A stretch of DNA of 64,000 nt from Candidatus Nitrososphaera gargensis Ga9.2 (GCF_000303155.1 NC_018719.1:2542001-2606000), one strand, 5' to 3'; numbered from the stretch's first letter, positions 33,833-43,689 are shown. Made by a program: numbers and translations. Notes: a model not told the origin generated them from the letters alone.

Positions 33833-34729
33833 ATGTGCGGCACAAGAAAATGTGGTGCTGTGCACTTGAAGCAGGCCTTTGCAAAAGCAGGCGGCTTGAA
33901 CATAAGATATCTTGAAGGCGGCAGCGATCCTGCAGATAGCAGCAGGAAGAAACGCCATCATGTTTTGTTTATCCACGGCCTTGGGTCTTCTGCAGACAGG
34001 TGGCTTGACATACCAGACGCACTGGCGTTGCTCGACTTACATACCGTTGCCTTGGATCTTCCAGGCTTTGGCATGAGCGACAAGCCTGAAGACATAGATT
34101 ATACCATTGACAGGTTTGTGGAAGTGGTGGCAGATTTTATGGGCAAGGCAGGAATGGGAGAAGAGGGCCCTGTAAGCTTTGTGGGGCATTCCCTTGGAGG
34201 CTATGTAGCGGCTCAGCTGGCGGCAAGACACAGGAACCTTATCGACAGGCTTGTCCTGATTGACACGTCTGGGATGCTGCATGGGCCGACGCCCCTTCTG
34301 CAGCAATACCTCGAAGCAGCGATGAACCCTTCAAAAGAGTCTGTAAGGGCAGTGTTCGAACAACTCGTCGCAGACCCAATAAGGATACCAGATATTTTAG
34401 TTAACGGGTTTATCTATCGGATAAATCAGCCGGGCGCGAAGCATGCCTTCAAGTCGGCCTTTGATAACAGCGTTTACAATCAGATAGGAGTTGATGCACT
34501 GAAGCAGATAGGCGATAGCAAGGTTCCCACGTTGATAATATGGGGAATGCAGGACAGGCTGATCCCGCTTGAATACTCCAGGGTTTTTCAAGAATCAATA
34601 AGCGGCTCGAGCGTCGTAATAGTGGAGGATGCGGGTCACGCCCCGTTTGCTGAAAAGCCGGCAATAGTCTGCGAGTTGTTGCACAGGTTCTTGATTATAG
34701 ATACGCAGGAAAAGAAAGCGATAACTTAA
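33833..34729 (+). CDS. alpha/beta hydrolase
   Basis: The 298-residue protein has the fold's hallmarks: FIHGLGSSADRWLD (oxyanion region), VGHSLGGYVAAQLA (Ser nucleophile), LIIWGMQDRLIP (acid) and EDAGHAPFAEKP (His). It starts 13 bp after the J-domain gene and is probably in the same transcript. Substrate unknown; esterase or C-C hydrolase activity are both possible. Confidence 0.85.
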   Translation: MCGTRKCGAVHLKQAFAKAGGLNIRYLEGGSDPADSSRKKRHHVLFIHGLGSSADRWLDIPDALALLDLHTVALDLPGFGMSDKPEDIDYTIDRFVEVVADFMGKAGMGEEGPVSFVGHSLGGYVAAQLAARHRNLIDRLVLIDTSGMLHGPTPLLQQYLEAAMNPSKESVRAVFEQLVADPIRIPDILVNGFIYRINQPGAKHAFKSAFDNSVYNQIGVDALKQIGDSKVPTLIIWGMQDRLIPLEYSRVFQESISGSSVVIVEDAGHAPFAEKPAIVCELLHRFLIIDTQEKKAIT

Positions 34730-34733
34730 AAGA
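34727..34733 (+). promoter_or_regulatory. TATA-like box of glyA
   Basis: TTAAAAG lies about 35 bases before the glyA ATG, just at the stop of the previous gene, giving a short 5' leader. Confidence 0.35.
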
Positions 34734-34764
34734 ACCAATTCCCTCACCAAAGAAGCGAGATATC

Positions 34765-36084
34765 ATGAGTGCCAAGAAGGCTTATGACGACGTCCTGAAG
34801 CTGATGCGCGAGCATCACGACTGGTTTGACAGGTCCATACCGCTCATTGCAAGCGAAAACATCCCAAGCCCGGCGGTGAGGGAGGCCATCATGTCTGACT
34901 TTGGCAACCGCTACGCGGAGGGGTGGCCCGGCGAGCGCGTTTATGCAGGCTGCATTTACATTGATCAGGTTGAATTGATATGCAATGACCTTGCGCGTAA
35001 AGTGTTCCGCGCAGAGTTTGCGGACTGTCGTGCGACCTCTGGTGTCGTAGCAAACCTTGCAATATATGCGGCATTTACAAATCCAGGGGACTGGATGATG
35101 GCGGCTTCAATACCGGCAGGTGGACACATTTCTCACGGCAAGAAGGAACATGCCGGTACCGCCGGCCTTGTGCATGGGTTGAACATAGAGCACTATCCAT
35201 TTTCAAAAGAAGAGATGACAATTGATGTTGATGCGACCAAGAAAAAGATAGACGAGATGGTACGCGAAGGCAAGCCTCCCACCATGGGCATGTTCGGCGG
35301 CAGTCTGTTTCTGTTCCCACACCCGGTGAAAGAGCTTGCAGAATACATGCACCAGCATGGCATGTACGTCAACTATGACGGGGCTCATGTTGCTGGATTG
35401 ATAGCTGGTGGCGAGTTCCAGGACCCATTGAGAGAGGGTGTTGACTCGATGACCATGAGCTCGCACAAGACTCTGTGGGGCCCGCAGGGTGGAATCATTG
35501 TGTCGCTTGAAAAGCATGCCGAAGCCATCAAAAAGGCAGTATTCCCTGGCAACACTAGCAGCCACCACCTGCACCATGTCGCAGGCAAGGCAATCGCACT
35601 TGCTGAATCACTTGAATTTGGCAAGCAGTATGCCAAGCAGGTCATCAAGAACGCAAAAGCCCTTGCAGAGGCGCTGGCTGGATATGGCTTTAGAGTTTTA
35701 GGAGAAAAGCGCGGCTATACTGCATCGCACCAGATTGCGGTTGATGTCATGAAGTTTGGCGATGGTGGCACAATTGAAAAACAGCTAGAGAAGGCGGGCA
35801 TAATTCTGAACAGGCAGCTGCTGCCGGGTGATATCAAGGCTGGCAGGCACTATATGCACCCAAGTGGAGTGAGGATAGGCGTGCCAGAGACGACGCGCCT
35901 TGGCATGAAAGAGAGTGAGATGAAAGAGATTGCCAACTTTATCAAGCGCGTAGTTATAGACAAGCAGGACCCTGCAATTGTGGCCAAAGATGTTGCAGAG
36001 TTTAGAAAACAGTTCCAGAAGGTGCAGTATGCGTTTGATAACGCAGTCAAGGCGTACGAGTACATAAGCCTGACCGGAAGATAG
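34765..36084 (+). CDS. glyA: serine hydroxymethyltransferase
   Basis: The 439-residue PLP enzyme interconverts serine and glycine with a pterin one-carbon carrier. Diagnostic sequence: IPLIASENIPSPAVREA, YAEGWPGERVYAGC, DGAHVAGLIAGG, and the PLP lysine K235 in MTMSSHKTLWGPQGG. Length fits archaeal SHMT. It ends about 45 bp before a degraded tRNA 3' end that may mark an island boundary. Confidence 0.95.
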   Translation: MSAKKAYDDVLKLMREHHDWFDRSIPLIASENIPSPAVREAIMSDFGNRYAEGWPGERVYAGCIYIDQVELICNDLARKVFRAEFADCRATSGVVANLAIYAAFTNPGDWMMAASIPAGGHISHGKKEHAGTAGLVHGLNIEHYPFSKEEMTIDVDATKKKIDEMVREGKPPTMGMFGGSLFLFPHPVKELAEYMHQHGMYVNYDGAHVAGLIAGGEFQDPLREGVDSMTMSSHKTLWGPQGGIIVSLEKHAEAIKKAVFPGNTSSHHLHHVAGKAIALAESLEFGKQYAKQVIKNAKALAEALAGYGFRVLGEKRGYTASHQIAVDVMKFGDGGTIEKQLEKAGIILNRQLLPGDIKAGRHYMHPSGVRIGVPETTRLGMKESEMKEIANFIKRVVIDKQDPAIVAKDVAEFRKQFQKVQYAFDNAVKAYEYISLTGR

Positions 36085-36130
36085 AGATGCGATTGAACCT
36101 CCATCAGCTCTCAGAATAATATATCATATA

Positions 36131-36173
36131 GTTCGGAGTAACTAAATTCGGGTTCGAATCCCTCCGAACCCGC
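36131..36173 (+). other. tRNA 3'-end remnant (possible attachment site)
   Basis: The sequence contains a perfect T-loop TTCGAAT (36153-36159) followed by CGAACCC-G-C like an acceptor 3' strand and discriminator. The matching 5' half of a tRNA is absent and the T-stem is imperfect. An 8-bp inverted repeat GTTCGGAG (36131-36138)/CTCCGAAC (36162-36169) gives a mini-helix instead. Archaeal integrases insert at tRNA 3' ends and leave such partial copies. The gene content and base composition change just after it. Confidence 0.5.
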
Positions 36174-36370
36174 TTACACTCTGCATCTTGATACACTGTT
36201 TTTGAGGATCACTTTGCCAAGTGGAAGCGTGCCCACAAATCGCCAGCCGATACCCGTAACTTGACGGGAGATGAGTTTGATTTCACGAGGTGAATTGATA
36301 CTGGCCTCCCTTGAAGTCACCAGAACTATTAATAGACTGATTCACTTCAATCCCTGAAAAGTGTGATGAC
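36174..36370. other. spacer after tRNA remnant
   Basis: A 33-codon open stretch without a start (about 36193-36294, containing EDHFAKWKRAHKSPADTRN) reads protein-like and could be the tail of a lost gene. No family recognised. Confidence 0.25.
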
Positions 36371-37876
36371 ATGAAATCTGAGAACCCTGTCATAAACCAG
36401 GTTCTTGATGCTTACAAACCTATATGGTCGATAAATCACGCCACTTCTCTATTGGGTTGGGACTTTGAGACTTACATGCCTAAGAAAGGCTCTGAAGAAA
36501 GAGGAGTGGCCTATTCTCAGCTTCATCTGCTGCATAAAGGGCTTTTGCTAAGCAAGAATTTTGTTGACCTTGTCGAATCAGCAAAGAAACAACAGGAGGG
36601 CCTAAACGACGTAGAGAAGGGCATTATACGGATACTTGATAGGGACATAACCAAGCAGCTAAAGATACCAAAAGAGCTTATTGAAGCCGAGTCTCTGGAA
36701 AGAATAAGGGGCAACATGGTCTGGAGGCAGGCAAGGGAAAAATCCGATTTCAAGATGTACGAGCCCCACCTCAAAAAGATGATAGAAATAAAGAAGCAAA
36801 TCGCTGACAAGATAGGCTATGAAAAGCATCCGTATGACGTGCTTTTGGATCAATTCGAAGAGGAGCTTACAGTAGACGATTTGGATAAGGTATTTGGAGT
36901 GCTGACTCCGCAAATTCAGAAAATATTGAAAAAGCTCATGGATTCAGGCAGCCCATTTTGCAAGGAAAGCAATCTTGGAAAATCAAGGTATGACATTCAA
37001 AAGGTCGATGAACTCAATCGCAAAATTCTAGAACTCCTGCAATACGACATGGAACGTTTCAGAATCGATGTATCTACCCATCCATTTACAGAGGCCATGG
37101 GTCTCAATGACGTCAGAATAACAACTCGTTATGAATGGACTGACTTCAAAAGGTCCATATCTAGTACTATTCATGAAGCCGGTCATGCCTTGTATCACTT
37201 GCAGTGCGATCAATCATTATCCGTCACTCCCGTCGAAGGCGGATCTTCGCTAGGACTTCATGAATCCCAGTCAAGGTTTTGGGAGAACATTGTAGGCAGA
37301 AGCAGGCCATTTATTCAATTGATCGCACCTTTGATTAGAAAGCAAGTAAATTTCGCAAACCAGGCTACCGATGAGGAGCTGTACCTTTATTTCAACAATG
37401 TCAAGCCTGATTATATACGAGTCGACGCCGATGAAGTTACCTACAATCTCCATATAGCAATAAGGTACGAGATAGAGAAGAAGATATTTGGAGATGAGCT
37501 AGACGTCTCTGAAATTCCTCAGTTTTGGAACGATAGAATGGAACAATTGCTTGGAGTGAGACCAACCGAAGATTCGCAGGGTGTGCTTCAAGATACTCAT
37601 TGGAGTAGTGGCCTCTTTGGGTATTTTCCTACTTACACTTTAGGAAACTTGGTTTCAGCAATAATTGCTTCAAAGATGCGCAAAGACCTGAAGGATTATG
37701 AGGAAAACATCAGCAAGGGCGATTTCAAGTCCATCAGAGAATGGTTAAGACTAAAAATACACCAACACGGATCTGTTTATGCGCCCAAGGTGCTTCTTAA
37801 GAATATCTTAAATGAAGAAGGATATAATCCAGATTACTTCGTGACCTACATAGAGACCAAGTACCTTGTGTCTTGA
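36371..37876 (+). CDS. M32-family carboxypeptidase (Taq type)
   Basis: The 501-residue protein is a thermostable-carboxypeptidase-like zinc peptidase. The zinc site is HEAGH (His268, Glu269, His272) in STIHEAGHALYHLQCDQS, with the third ligand Glu in the following LGLHESQSRFWENIVGRS block. The all-helical N-terminus and the HWSSGLFGYFPTYTLGN block also match. It removes C-terminal residues from peptides. AT-rich codon use compared with the glyA side. Confidence 0.93.
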   Translation: MKSENPVINQVLDAYKPIWSINHATSLLGWDFETYMPKKGSEERGVAYSQLHLLHKGLLLSKNFVDLVESAKKQQEGLNDVEKGIIRILDRDITKQLKIPKELIEAESLERIRGNMVWRQAREKSDFKMYEPHLKKMIEIKKQIADKIGYEKHPYDVLLDQFEEELTVDDLDKVFGVLTPQIQKILKKLMDSGSPFCKESNLGKSRYDIQKVDELNRKILELLQYDMERFRIDVSTHPFTEAMGLNDVRITTRYEWTDFKRSISSTIHEAGHALYHLQCDQSLSVTPVEGGSSLGLHESQSRFWENIVGRSRPFIQLIAPLIRKQVNFANQATDEELYLYFNNVKPDYIRVDADEVTYNLHIAIRYEIEKKIFGDELDVSEIPQFWNDRMEQLLGVRPTEDSQGVLQDTHWSSGLFGYFPTYTLGNLVSAIIASKMRKDLKDYEENISKGDFKSIREWLRLKIHQHGSVYAPKVLLKNILNEEGYNPDYFVTYIETKYLVS

Positions 37877-37970
37877 TAGCTGTAAAGGATAAATTAGAAA
37901 AGCGCCCGTGAAATTAGCGCTGTACTTCTTAGTAGATACCCTTATGAGCTGATTACGTTAGTCTGTAGTC

Positions 37971-38411
37971 TTGTTGGATATACCTACCAATGTACTAAAT
38001 GAATACCTAATCCCAAAGGATTATGTCAAACCTGATGTCCGGGTTGGAAACTACTTTCTGGAATGGAATACTTCCTCATATGGAATACCACAAAAGGAGG
38101 TTTCAAACCTTAGACGATTTATTGCAGATTTGGCTCCATTTCTGTCAACCTTCATCTTCGAGGCTGCTCTTGGAATTCCAAGAAGCATCAGAGAAAAAGC
38201 AAGTAGCAAGGAAGCTCACAATTTCGAGGAAGCTTTTTCGCCACGATTAATGATTGCTCGCAAGATTCGTAATTCCGAGTATGTACTACAGATGACAGCT
38301 GATGGCGCCGCAACACTTAGCCGAAGTGAGACTATTGCAGGCGATGGCAAGCAGGCCGATCTTGCCTTGAATTGGAATTTGGGACAGATACTCTTTGATA
38401 GGCAGCGATAA
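37971..38411 (+). CDS. hypothetical protein
   Basis: The 146-residue product starts at TTG (37971) and is soluble, mixed alpha/beta by appearance (LDIPTNVLNEYLIPKDYVKP). No motif, signal peptide or membrane helix. It follows the carboxypeptidase on the same strand by 94 bp. I do not recognise it. Confidence 0.5.
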   Translation: MLDIPTNVLNEYLIPKDYVKPDVRVGNYFLEWNTSSYGIPQKEVSNLRRFIADLAPFLSTFIFEAALGIPRSIREKASSKEAHNFEEAFSPRLMIARKIRNSEYVLQMTADGAATLSRSETIAGDGKQADLALNWNLGQILFDRQR

Positions 38412-38425
38412 CAACGACAGCAGCA

Positions 38426-38680
38426 TCACCAAGTAGGTATCCACAAACAATTATTGACATCTCGTACGACATGTGTAGCTATAGCGCAGGAATAACTTAA
38501 AAGCAGAATAGCAAACCCACCGTAAAGTACTATTCTAAATTCGACTGAAAGCATGTGTGATAAGGCGGGATAATTGACCACCAACCAAAAATTGAACACT
38601 ACCCATTTGGACATTGTTATTAATCCACCAGCAGCTATAACAGTTCCCTTTTGTGACCAAGTTATGGGAGCATTGGTCAA
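38426..38680 (-). CDS. small three-helix membrane protein
   Basis: The 84-residue product has hydrophobic segments at about 13-33, 45-60 and 50-70 (VEFRIVLYGGFAILLLSYSC) and plausible charge pattern. It diverges from the regulator at 38718 with 37 bp between starts, so that regulator may control it. No family recognised. Confidence 0.45.
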   Translation of the reverse strand: MTNAPITWSQKGTVIAAGGLITMSKWVVFNFWLVVNYPALSHMLSVEFRIVLYGGFAILLLSYSCAIATHVVRDVNNCLWIPTW

Positions 38681-38717
38681 TAAATCCTAGTATGCTCATA
38701 TTCTCTATTACATTCAA

Positions 38718-39311
38718 TTGGCTGGATTTTCAAACCAATTCTCCAAAAAGGAAGCAAGTATACTGCAATTAATTATTGAAGAAAATCTTTCAAATTTTAT
38801 TTTTGATGGGATCAAGAGGAAAATCGGAATGCATCAAGAGACTCTATCGAGGGCCCTTGATGAGCTAGAACGTGCAGGTGTAATAGCCAAGACGAATCAA
38901 GGATACCGCGTCGCTGATAATATAAGAGAAGAGCATCATTTTGCAACCCCACTAAGCTATAATCCATCATCCTCTGTATATGTTGCTGTTCCATTGATCC
39001 AGACTATCCTTCCAGAGGATGTAGATTCGCAATCTATTCTTTCAGGCCTTCAAGGAAAATGGTTTGGAATGCTGCGCTGGTTTGGATCTTCAGAGACAGA
39101 AAGCAGCATAACTCTTAAGTGGCTGACAGTGGATGGCAAAGTACAGATTGATGCCCTTTTTTCAGATTCATCGCTAATTATAGAAGGCAAGCTGCTACAA
39201 AACAAAAACAATAATAAAAATAAAGATTTGAGCAATGCCGTCAGGGCATCGCATCAACTAATGGAGCAGATCATCAAACTCTACTCAAAACAAAATAATG
39301 CAATTGTTTAG
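38718..39311 (+). CDS. winged-helix regulator, paralog of the gene at 59-808
   Basis: The 197-residue protein has an N-terminal wHTH (ASILQLIIEENLSNFIFDGI, then MHQETLSRALDELERAGVIA) and the same C-terminal domain as the first gene of the window (GKWFGMLRWFG; then a strand pattern SSITLKWLTVDGKVQIDALF). It lacks the acidic N-terminal tail. The start is TTG (38718). It diverges from a small membrane-protein gene. Confidence 0.7.
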   Translation: MAGFSNQFSKKEASILQLIIEENLSNFIFDGIKRKIGMHQETLSRALDELERAGVIAKTNQGYRVADNIREEHHFATPLSYNPSSSVYVAVPLIQTILPEDVDSQSILSGLQGKWFGMLRWFGSSETESSITLKWLTVDGKVQIDALFSDSSLIIEGKLLQNKNNNKNKDLSNAVRASHQLMEQIIKLYSKQNNAIV

Positions 39312-39415
39312 CGCAATATGTAATTGTTGAACATCTATTGATTGACTGAGTTACTAATTTTGCTAGTCAACAAATAATGCAACATCCATAGATAGTACAT
39401 ACAGGTGAAACATGA

Positions 39416-40366
39416 TTGAGCAAAAACAATGAATCTCCTTCAAGCACGCTAACGTCGCTGTCTGATGCAATAATAAGTGTTGCAGAAAAGGTCTCGCCGT
39501 CAGTGGTGGGAGTGCAAACGGGACGGATGTTTGGAGGCGGCTCTGGCGTTATTTGGAGCAATGATGGCTACATCGTTACATGCTATCATGTCGTCAAGGG
39601 TTTCAAAGAAGTTCAGGTAAGCTCTCAGGAGCTTGGAAGTGCCATGCATGCAGACGTGGTCGGCAAGGACCCTTACTCTGATATTGCAATATTGAAAATC
39701 AGCAATGCAAAGAACAACGGCAAGACATTGCAACCAATTGAAATTTCTGATAGTGAAGATCTAAAAGCAGGTCAAATGATACTTGCTCTTGCCAATCCTT
39801 TTGGAGAGCAGGCAAGCATAACAAAAGGAATCATCACATCATCGAGAAGCTCTGTGAGAGGACGGTGGCGAAGGACAATGATGAACAACGTGGTCATAAC
39901 AGATGCCCGGCTGAATCCGGGTTACTCTGGAGGACCATTGGTAGACGCAAGTGGCAAGATGATAGGTTTGAACGCCTTTTACATATCTTCCAGAGGCATT
40001 GCAATCAGGACAAGCAAAGTCAAAGGGATTGTAGAAAACCTGAAGAGTTACGGGAGGGTCAGGCGCGCATATTTGGGGATTACCTCATACTCCATCTCCA
40101 TTCCAGAAGAGGTAGCAAAGCAGGCAGGAATAAACCAAGATTCCGGGCTGATGGTTGTTTCAGTCGAACCTAATTCTCCTGCAAAGAAGGCCGGCCTACT
40201 GATAGGTGATGTGGTATTGAGCCTTGACGGAAAACAAGTTGAGAGTTTACATGACATAGAGCAGTTGCTGACGCAAGAGCTGATTGGCAAAGCTGTAAAG
40301 TTGGTTGTTCTTAGATCTGAAAAATTAACGGAACTAACAATAGTTCCTGATGATGCCTCCCATTGA
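39416..40366 (+). CDS. HtrA/DegP-like serine protease with PDZ domain
   Basis: The 316-residue protein is a trypsin-fold S1C protease with triad His58 (VTCYHVVKG), Asp89 (DPYSDIAIL) and Ser171 (NPGYSGGPLVD; GNSGGP in most relatives). A PDZ domain follows (about 225-310; RRAYLGITSYS, SVEPNSPAKKAGLLIGDVVL). It has no signal peptide or membrane helix, so it is cytoplasmic unless the start is wrong. It probably handles damaged proteins. The start is TTG at 39416. Confidence 0.92.
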   Translation: MSKNNESPSSTLTSLSDAIISVAEKVSPSVVGVQTGRMFGGGSGVIWSNDGYIVTCYHVVKGFKEVQVSSQELGSAMHADVVGKDPYSDIAILKISNAKNNGKTLQPIEISDSEDLKAGQMILALANPFGEQASITKGIITSSRSSVRGRWRRTMMNNVVITDARLNPGYSGGPLVDASGKMIGLNAFYISSRGIAIRTSKVKGIVENLKSYGRVRRAYLGITSYSISIPEEVAKQAGINQDSGLMVVSVEPNSPAKKAGLLIGDVVLSLDGKQVESLHDIEQLLTQELIGKAVKLVVLRSEKLTELTIVPDDASH

Positions 40367-40689
40367 AGAGAGAAGAAGCTAGCTAGCCAATTAATCAATA
40401 ATGTGTACACACATCTTCAGCATAAGGAATCGGAAAATTTAGATGAGTTCGGCTCACCCGACAGATAGAAAATCCAAGCAGGATTCTTGAAAACAAGGTG
40501 TGATAGACGTGAGGGGCAACCTACTGCTGATGTCTAAGACCGGCATGGTTCAAGAGAGTAGAGAACATAGCAATTGGGCGTTCAATCTTCGTCTTGTGTC
40601 GTGGTTTAAGAATGAAGTACCTTGTTCTGCCATTTTCCACGTTAGTCCGTCTCCAAATCTCGTAAATATTCAAGAATTGTGTTTGGATC
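40367..40689. other. intergenic stretch, nothing recognised
   Basis: A 323-bp gap between htrA-like and RTX genes. An open frame (40500-40844) runs through it and into the next gene out of frame, without recognisable protein features. Confidence 0.4.
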
Positions 40690-41442
40690 ATGATACACGC
40701 AAAAGACCTTTACCGGAACAGATCACGGTTCATCGTACCGGTTCTGCTAGGTGTGGTGCTCGCAATGCCGTCAACGATTGCAGCCGTCTCGGCAGCGGAC
40801 CTGACCGGCACAAACAGAAGCGACATGATCTATGGGACAGGTGAGGATGATACCATCCATGGCTTAGGAGGCAGAGACATAATTTCAGCCGGTGCTGGCA
40901 ACGACAAAGCATATGGCGGCTCTGGTGCCGACAAGATATACGGATACAGGGGCGACGACTTGCTTGACGGCGGAGAAGGGAATGACTACATCCAAGACTC
41001 TTATGGATACAACACCGTGTACGGGCGCGGCGGCGCAGACACAATAAACATACTATTTGTGGAGGACACTGGCGATCAGTTTGGCAGCGTTGGCGGCACC
41101 ATCCATGGCGGCTCTGGGCCAGATACTATAAGCTGCGAAGGCTACTCGTGCGCCATATACGGCGAGGGCGACAACGACAAGATATACTTGCAGCCGCACG
41201 ACGTAGAAAACGTTGCATATGGCGGCATTGACAATGACTATATCAAAGGCATAGGGCAGGCAGGAGCGCTGTACGGAGAGGATGGAGACGATACTCTTGT
41301 GGGCGGCGCAGAGCATCATGGCGGCGCAGGCGCTGACAGGTTTGTCTGCGATCAATACACCGAAATCTTTGACTACAATCCGGCAGAGGGCGACGTTATA
41401 GAAAACGAGTCGCTTTGTGGAGGTGTAACAATGTCCTCCTAG
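40690..41442 (+). CDS. secreted RTX-type calcium-binding repeat protein
   Basis: The 250-residue protein has a signal peptide (RFIVPVLLGVVLAMPSTIAA, cleavage near VSAADL). It then has a series of GGxGxDxIYG nonapeptide repeats: GTGEDDTIHGLGGRDII, GAGNDKAYGGSGADKIYGY, GGEGNDYIQ, GRGGADTINI and, after a loop, GGSGPDTISCEGYSCAIYG and GEDGDDTLVGGAEHHGGAG. These form Ca-binding parallel beta rolls. The repeats are degenerate in the middle. Four Cys allow disulfides. It is likely an extracellular or surface-associated protein; the start is ATG at 40690. Confidence 0.88.
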   Translation: MIHAKDLYRNRSRFIVPVLLGVVLAMPSTIAAVSAADLTGTNRSDMIYGTGEDDTIHGLGGRDIISAGAGNDKAYGGSGADKIYGYRGDDLLDGGEGNDYIQDSYGYNTVYGRGGADTINILFVEDTGDQFGSVGGTIHGGSGPDTISCEGYSCAIYGEGDNDKIYLQPHDVENVAYGGIDNDYIKGIGQAGALYGEDGDDTLVGGAEHHGGAGADRFVCDQYTEIFDYNPAEGDVIENESLCGGVTMSS

Positions 41443-41553
41443 TAGATCCTTTTTTGTCACAGACTACACACACGCCCCCTGCATTAATTCCCCAAGAAAC
41501 AACCAACAATATCGAGGCAGTCGCCGGCTTCATAGCCTTGGCCTGCGACCAGT

Positions 41554-42030
41554 TTATTCCCGCAAAAGATGAAAATCAATAATAAAGAGGAAGGGTTCAA
41601 CAGGTGCAACTGTGATATTGAAGAGCTTTGCAAGTTCTAAAGGGCCATCAGACACGAACATTGTGTGATCCGTCCTTTCCATCACCTGCCGCGCTAGTTT
41701 CACAGGATTCTGCATGTGCTGCACCATGCCGACGGACCCAGCTGCAAGGTCCTTTCCGTTCATTATTGATGCATTCATTTCAATTCTCTTGTCCAAGATC
41801 AGGCAGGAGTCAATGCCAACGTTGAAAAGACCTGAATCCTCCATGCTTGCAACAGCTGATTCAACTGCGTTAACAGCTGCTGCATCACCATCTGATTTCT
41901 CTAAAATATCATATCCTGTGCTAACGGAGTTTTCGAGGGCTTTTGAGATATCTTGGGCATGTTTTGAAGATTTTCTTATTTTACCTGTTCCCGCTCCGCC
42001 ATGAATCATGATACCAAAGCTAACGGGCAT
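41554..42030 (-). pseudogene. isoaspartyl peptidase / type 2 asparaginase, C-terminally truncated
   Basis: The 158-residue frame matches the first half of Ntn-hydrolase asparaginases: MIHGGAGTGKIRKSSKHAQD, DAAAVNAVESAVASMEDSG, FNVGIDSCLILDKRIEMNAS and MNGKDLAAGSVGMVQHMQNP. It ends at 41554 before the Thr nucleophile (the GTVGAVA block) and the whole beta subunit, both missing. The last residues (FLFIIDFHLLRE) are not family-like. Without Thr it cannot self-process or act, so it is a gene fragment. Confidence 0.75.
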
Positions 42031-42135
42031 AGCATATGTCTTGATTCATATTATTTTTCGAGAAATATGAGTTATACCTTAATGTCTTTTTCTTTCTTTA
42101 TTATTTGTTGCATATATCCCTGTCCTCTACATTTT

Positions 42136-43565
42136 TTATTTTGCCACTTTTTGCAACGGGATGAACACAAACAATGCAACCAATATTGCTGACAAGAGCC
42201 AAGCACCCGGATATCCTGCCCAAGATTTAACTGTAAACGAGAACACAAGTGGCATCCACAGTATGCCAAGGAGAGACAGACCATTTATCCAAGCGATGTT
42301 TAGTGCACTGTAATCTGGCATCTTGTCCTTAGACTTATCGTGTTTTTCTTCTTCTCCCCTTCTAGGTTCCAATTCTGGGCTGTTGTCATCGTTTCTATCT
42401 TTTTGTTCATGTACGTCACTACCGGTTGTTGATGATATTATGATCCTCATCCTACGCGCTATGGCATATGCAAGAGTAAACGCACCACCAGAAAAGAATC
42501 CAATCGAAATGACCGAGATGATTATGACTGGCATAATTTGGGAAGACATTGCCGCAAAAGATATGCTTATACCGGCTCCGCAAATCACTAGAATCTTTCT
42601 TGCATTCTTGACTGCCCTATCATAGAAGCCGCCAATCAATGGCGCTGATATGATGGCAGATATCAGCGCCATGCTTGCAATCACTCCTGCGCCTTCAAGC
42701 GAAATATTGAGGCTCTGTAGGTAAACTACGATGAATGTAAGCAGCAAGGCCCAAGAGGCTTGAACGCCTATCAGGACAAGGCCAAGCGCAATTAATAGAG
42801 TGTTCGATAATATTCGCCAAATATCTGAAGTGTCTAATCCTCTGCTGGTGCCTTCCTGTGCTTGTTTATTGGCCGAAGGAGAAGAAGATTTTTCCTCCTT
42901 CTCCTCTCTGCGTTCATCATCAAGAGCTCCCCCATCATGGGTTATTGATGATGATCCTTTAAGCCGCCGCCCTGCCTCATGAGAAGTAGGAACAGCCACA
43001 AACATCAGGATGGCTGTCACGATGCCGATTGCACCGCTCAGTATAAGGCTTGGCCTCCAGCCAACTATCTGGGCGATAACAATCCAAGCAAATATCCCGA
43101 TAATTCCGCCGAGTGTGCAGAATTCATAAGACCAATTGAAAAGCCAGAAAATTTCGCGCTTGCATATCTAGCTATGAGCACAATGCCTGAGCTGAAAAAG
43201 AATGCCATGCCTGCGCCCACTATAAAGCGCAGCCAGACAAGCTGAGATGCCTCTGATGAAAACCCATAGAGCAGAGCTGCAATAGATGATAGTGCTATTC
43301 CAAATATGGCTGAACTCCTAGGAGTAAATTTGGCTGCAAATATGCCTGCAGGGATTTGAAATATCCCAACTCCGATGAAAAATGCTGCAGATATGGAACC
43401 CAGCAGAGCAATATCATCATTCTCAAAATCAAGTGCGATAAGCGGAAATATTGCAGCAACATTGAACCAGTTTACGGCATGGAAGATCCTGGCAATAATG
43501 ATAGAAAGTGATGCCGCAACATCTTTGGAAAGAAAGCGATTAGCAGTATTATCTCTGTTTTTCAT
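42136..43565 (-). pseudogene. MFS transporter split by a one-base deletion
   Basis: From 43565 the frame encodes the first five to six membrane helices and reaches SIGLMNSAHSAE, then diverges. Restoring one base near 43117 gives NS(A)TLGGIIGIFAWIVIAQ-IVGWRPSLILSGAIG and joins the second half, which continues to 42136. The joined product is about 476 residues with 12 helices and a charged central loop (about residues 185-230). No substrate motif. A single indel could also be a sequencing error. Confidence 0.75.
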
Positions 43566-43689
43566 TTTTTAGTAGTTATCTAATTTCTTGTATCCCAAGA
43601 TTATTAGCAGTATTAAATATAAAATACACGAAATAGCCCGTTATTCCAGATCAGAACAACTAGCGAGCTGGATATATAATATTTCACGA

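Noticed and set aside
36131-36173. A complete second tRNA gene
   Set aside because: There is a T-loop and acceptor-like 3' strand, but no D-arm, anticodon arm or 5' acceptor half upstream; the T-stem does not pair fully.
40500-40844. 114-codon frame overlapping the RTX gene start
   Set aside because: It conflicts with a strong signal peptide in the other frame and has no protein-like features of its own.
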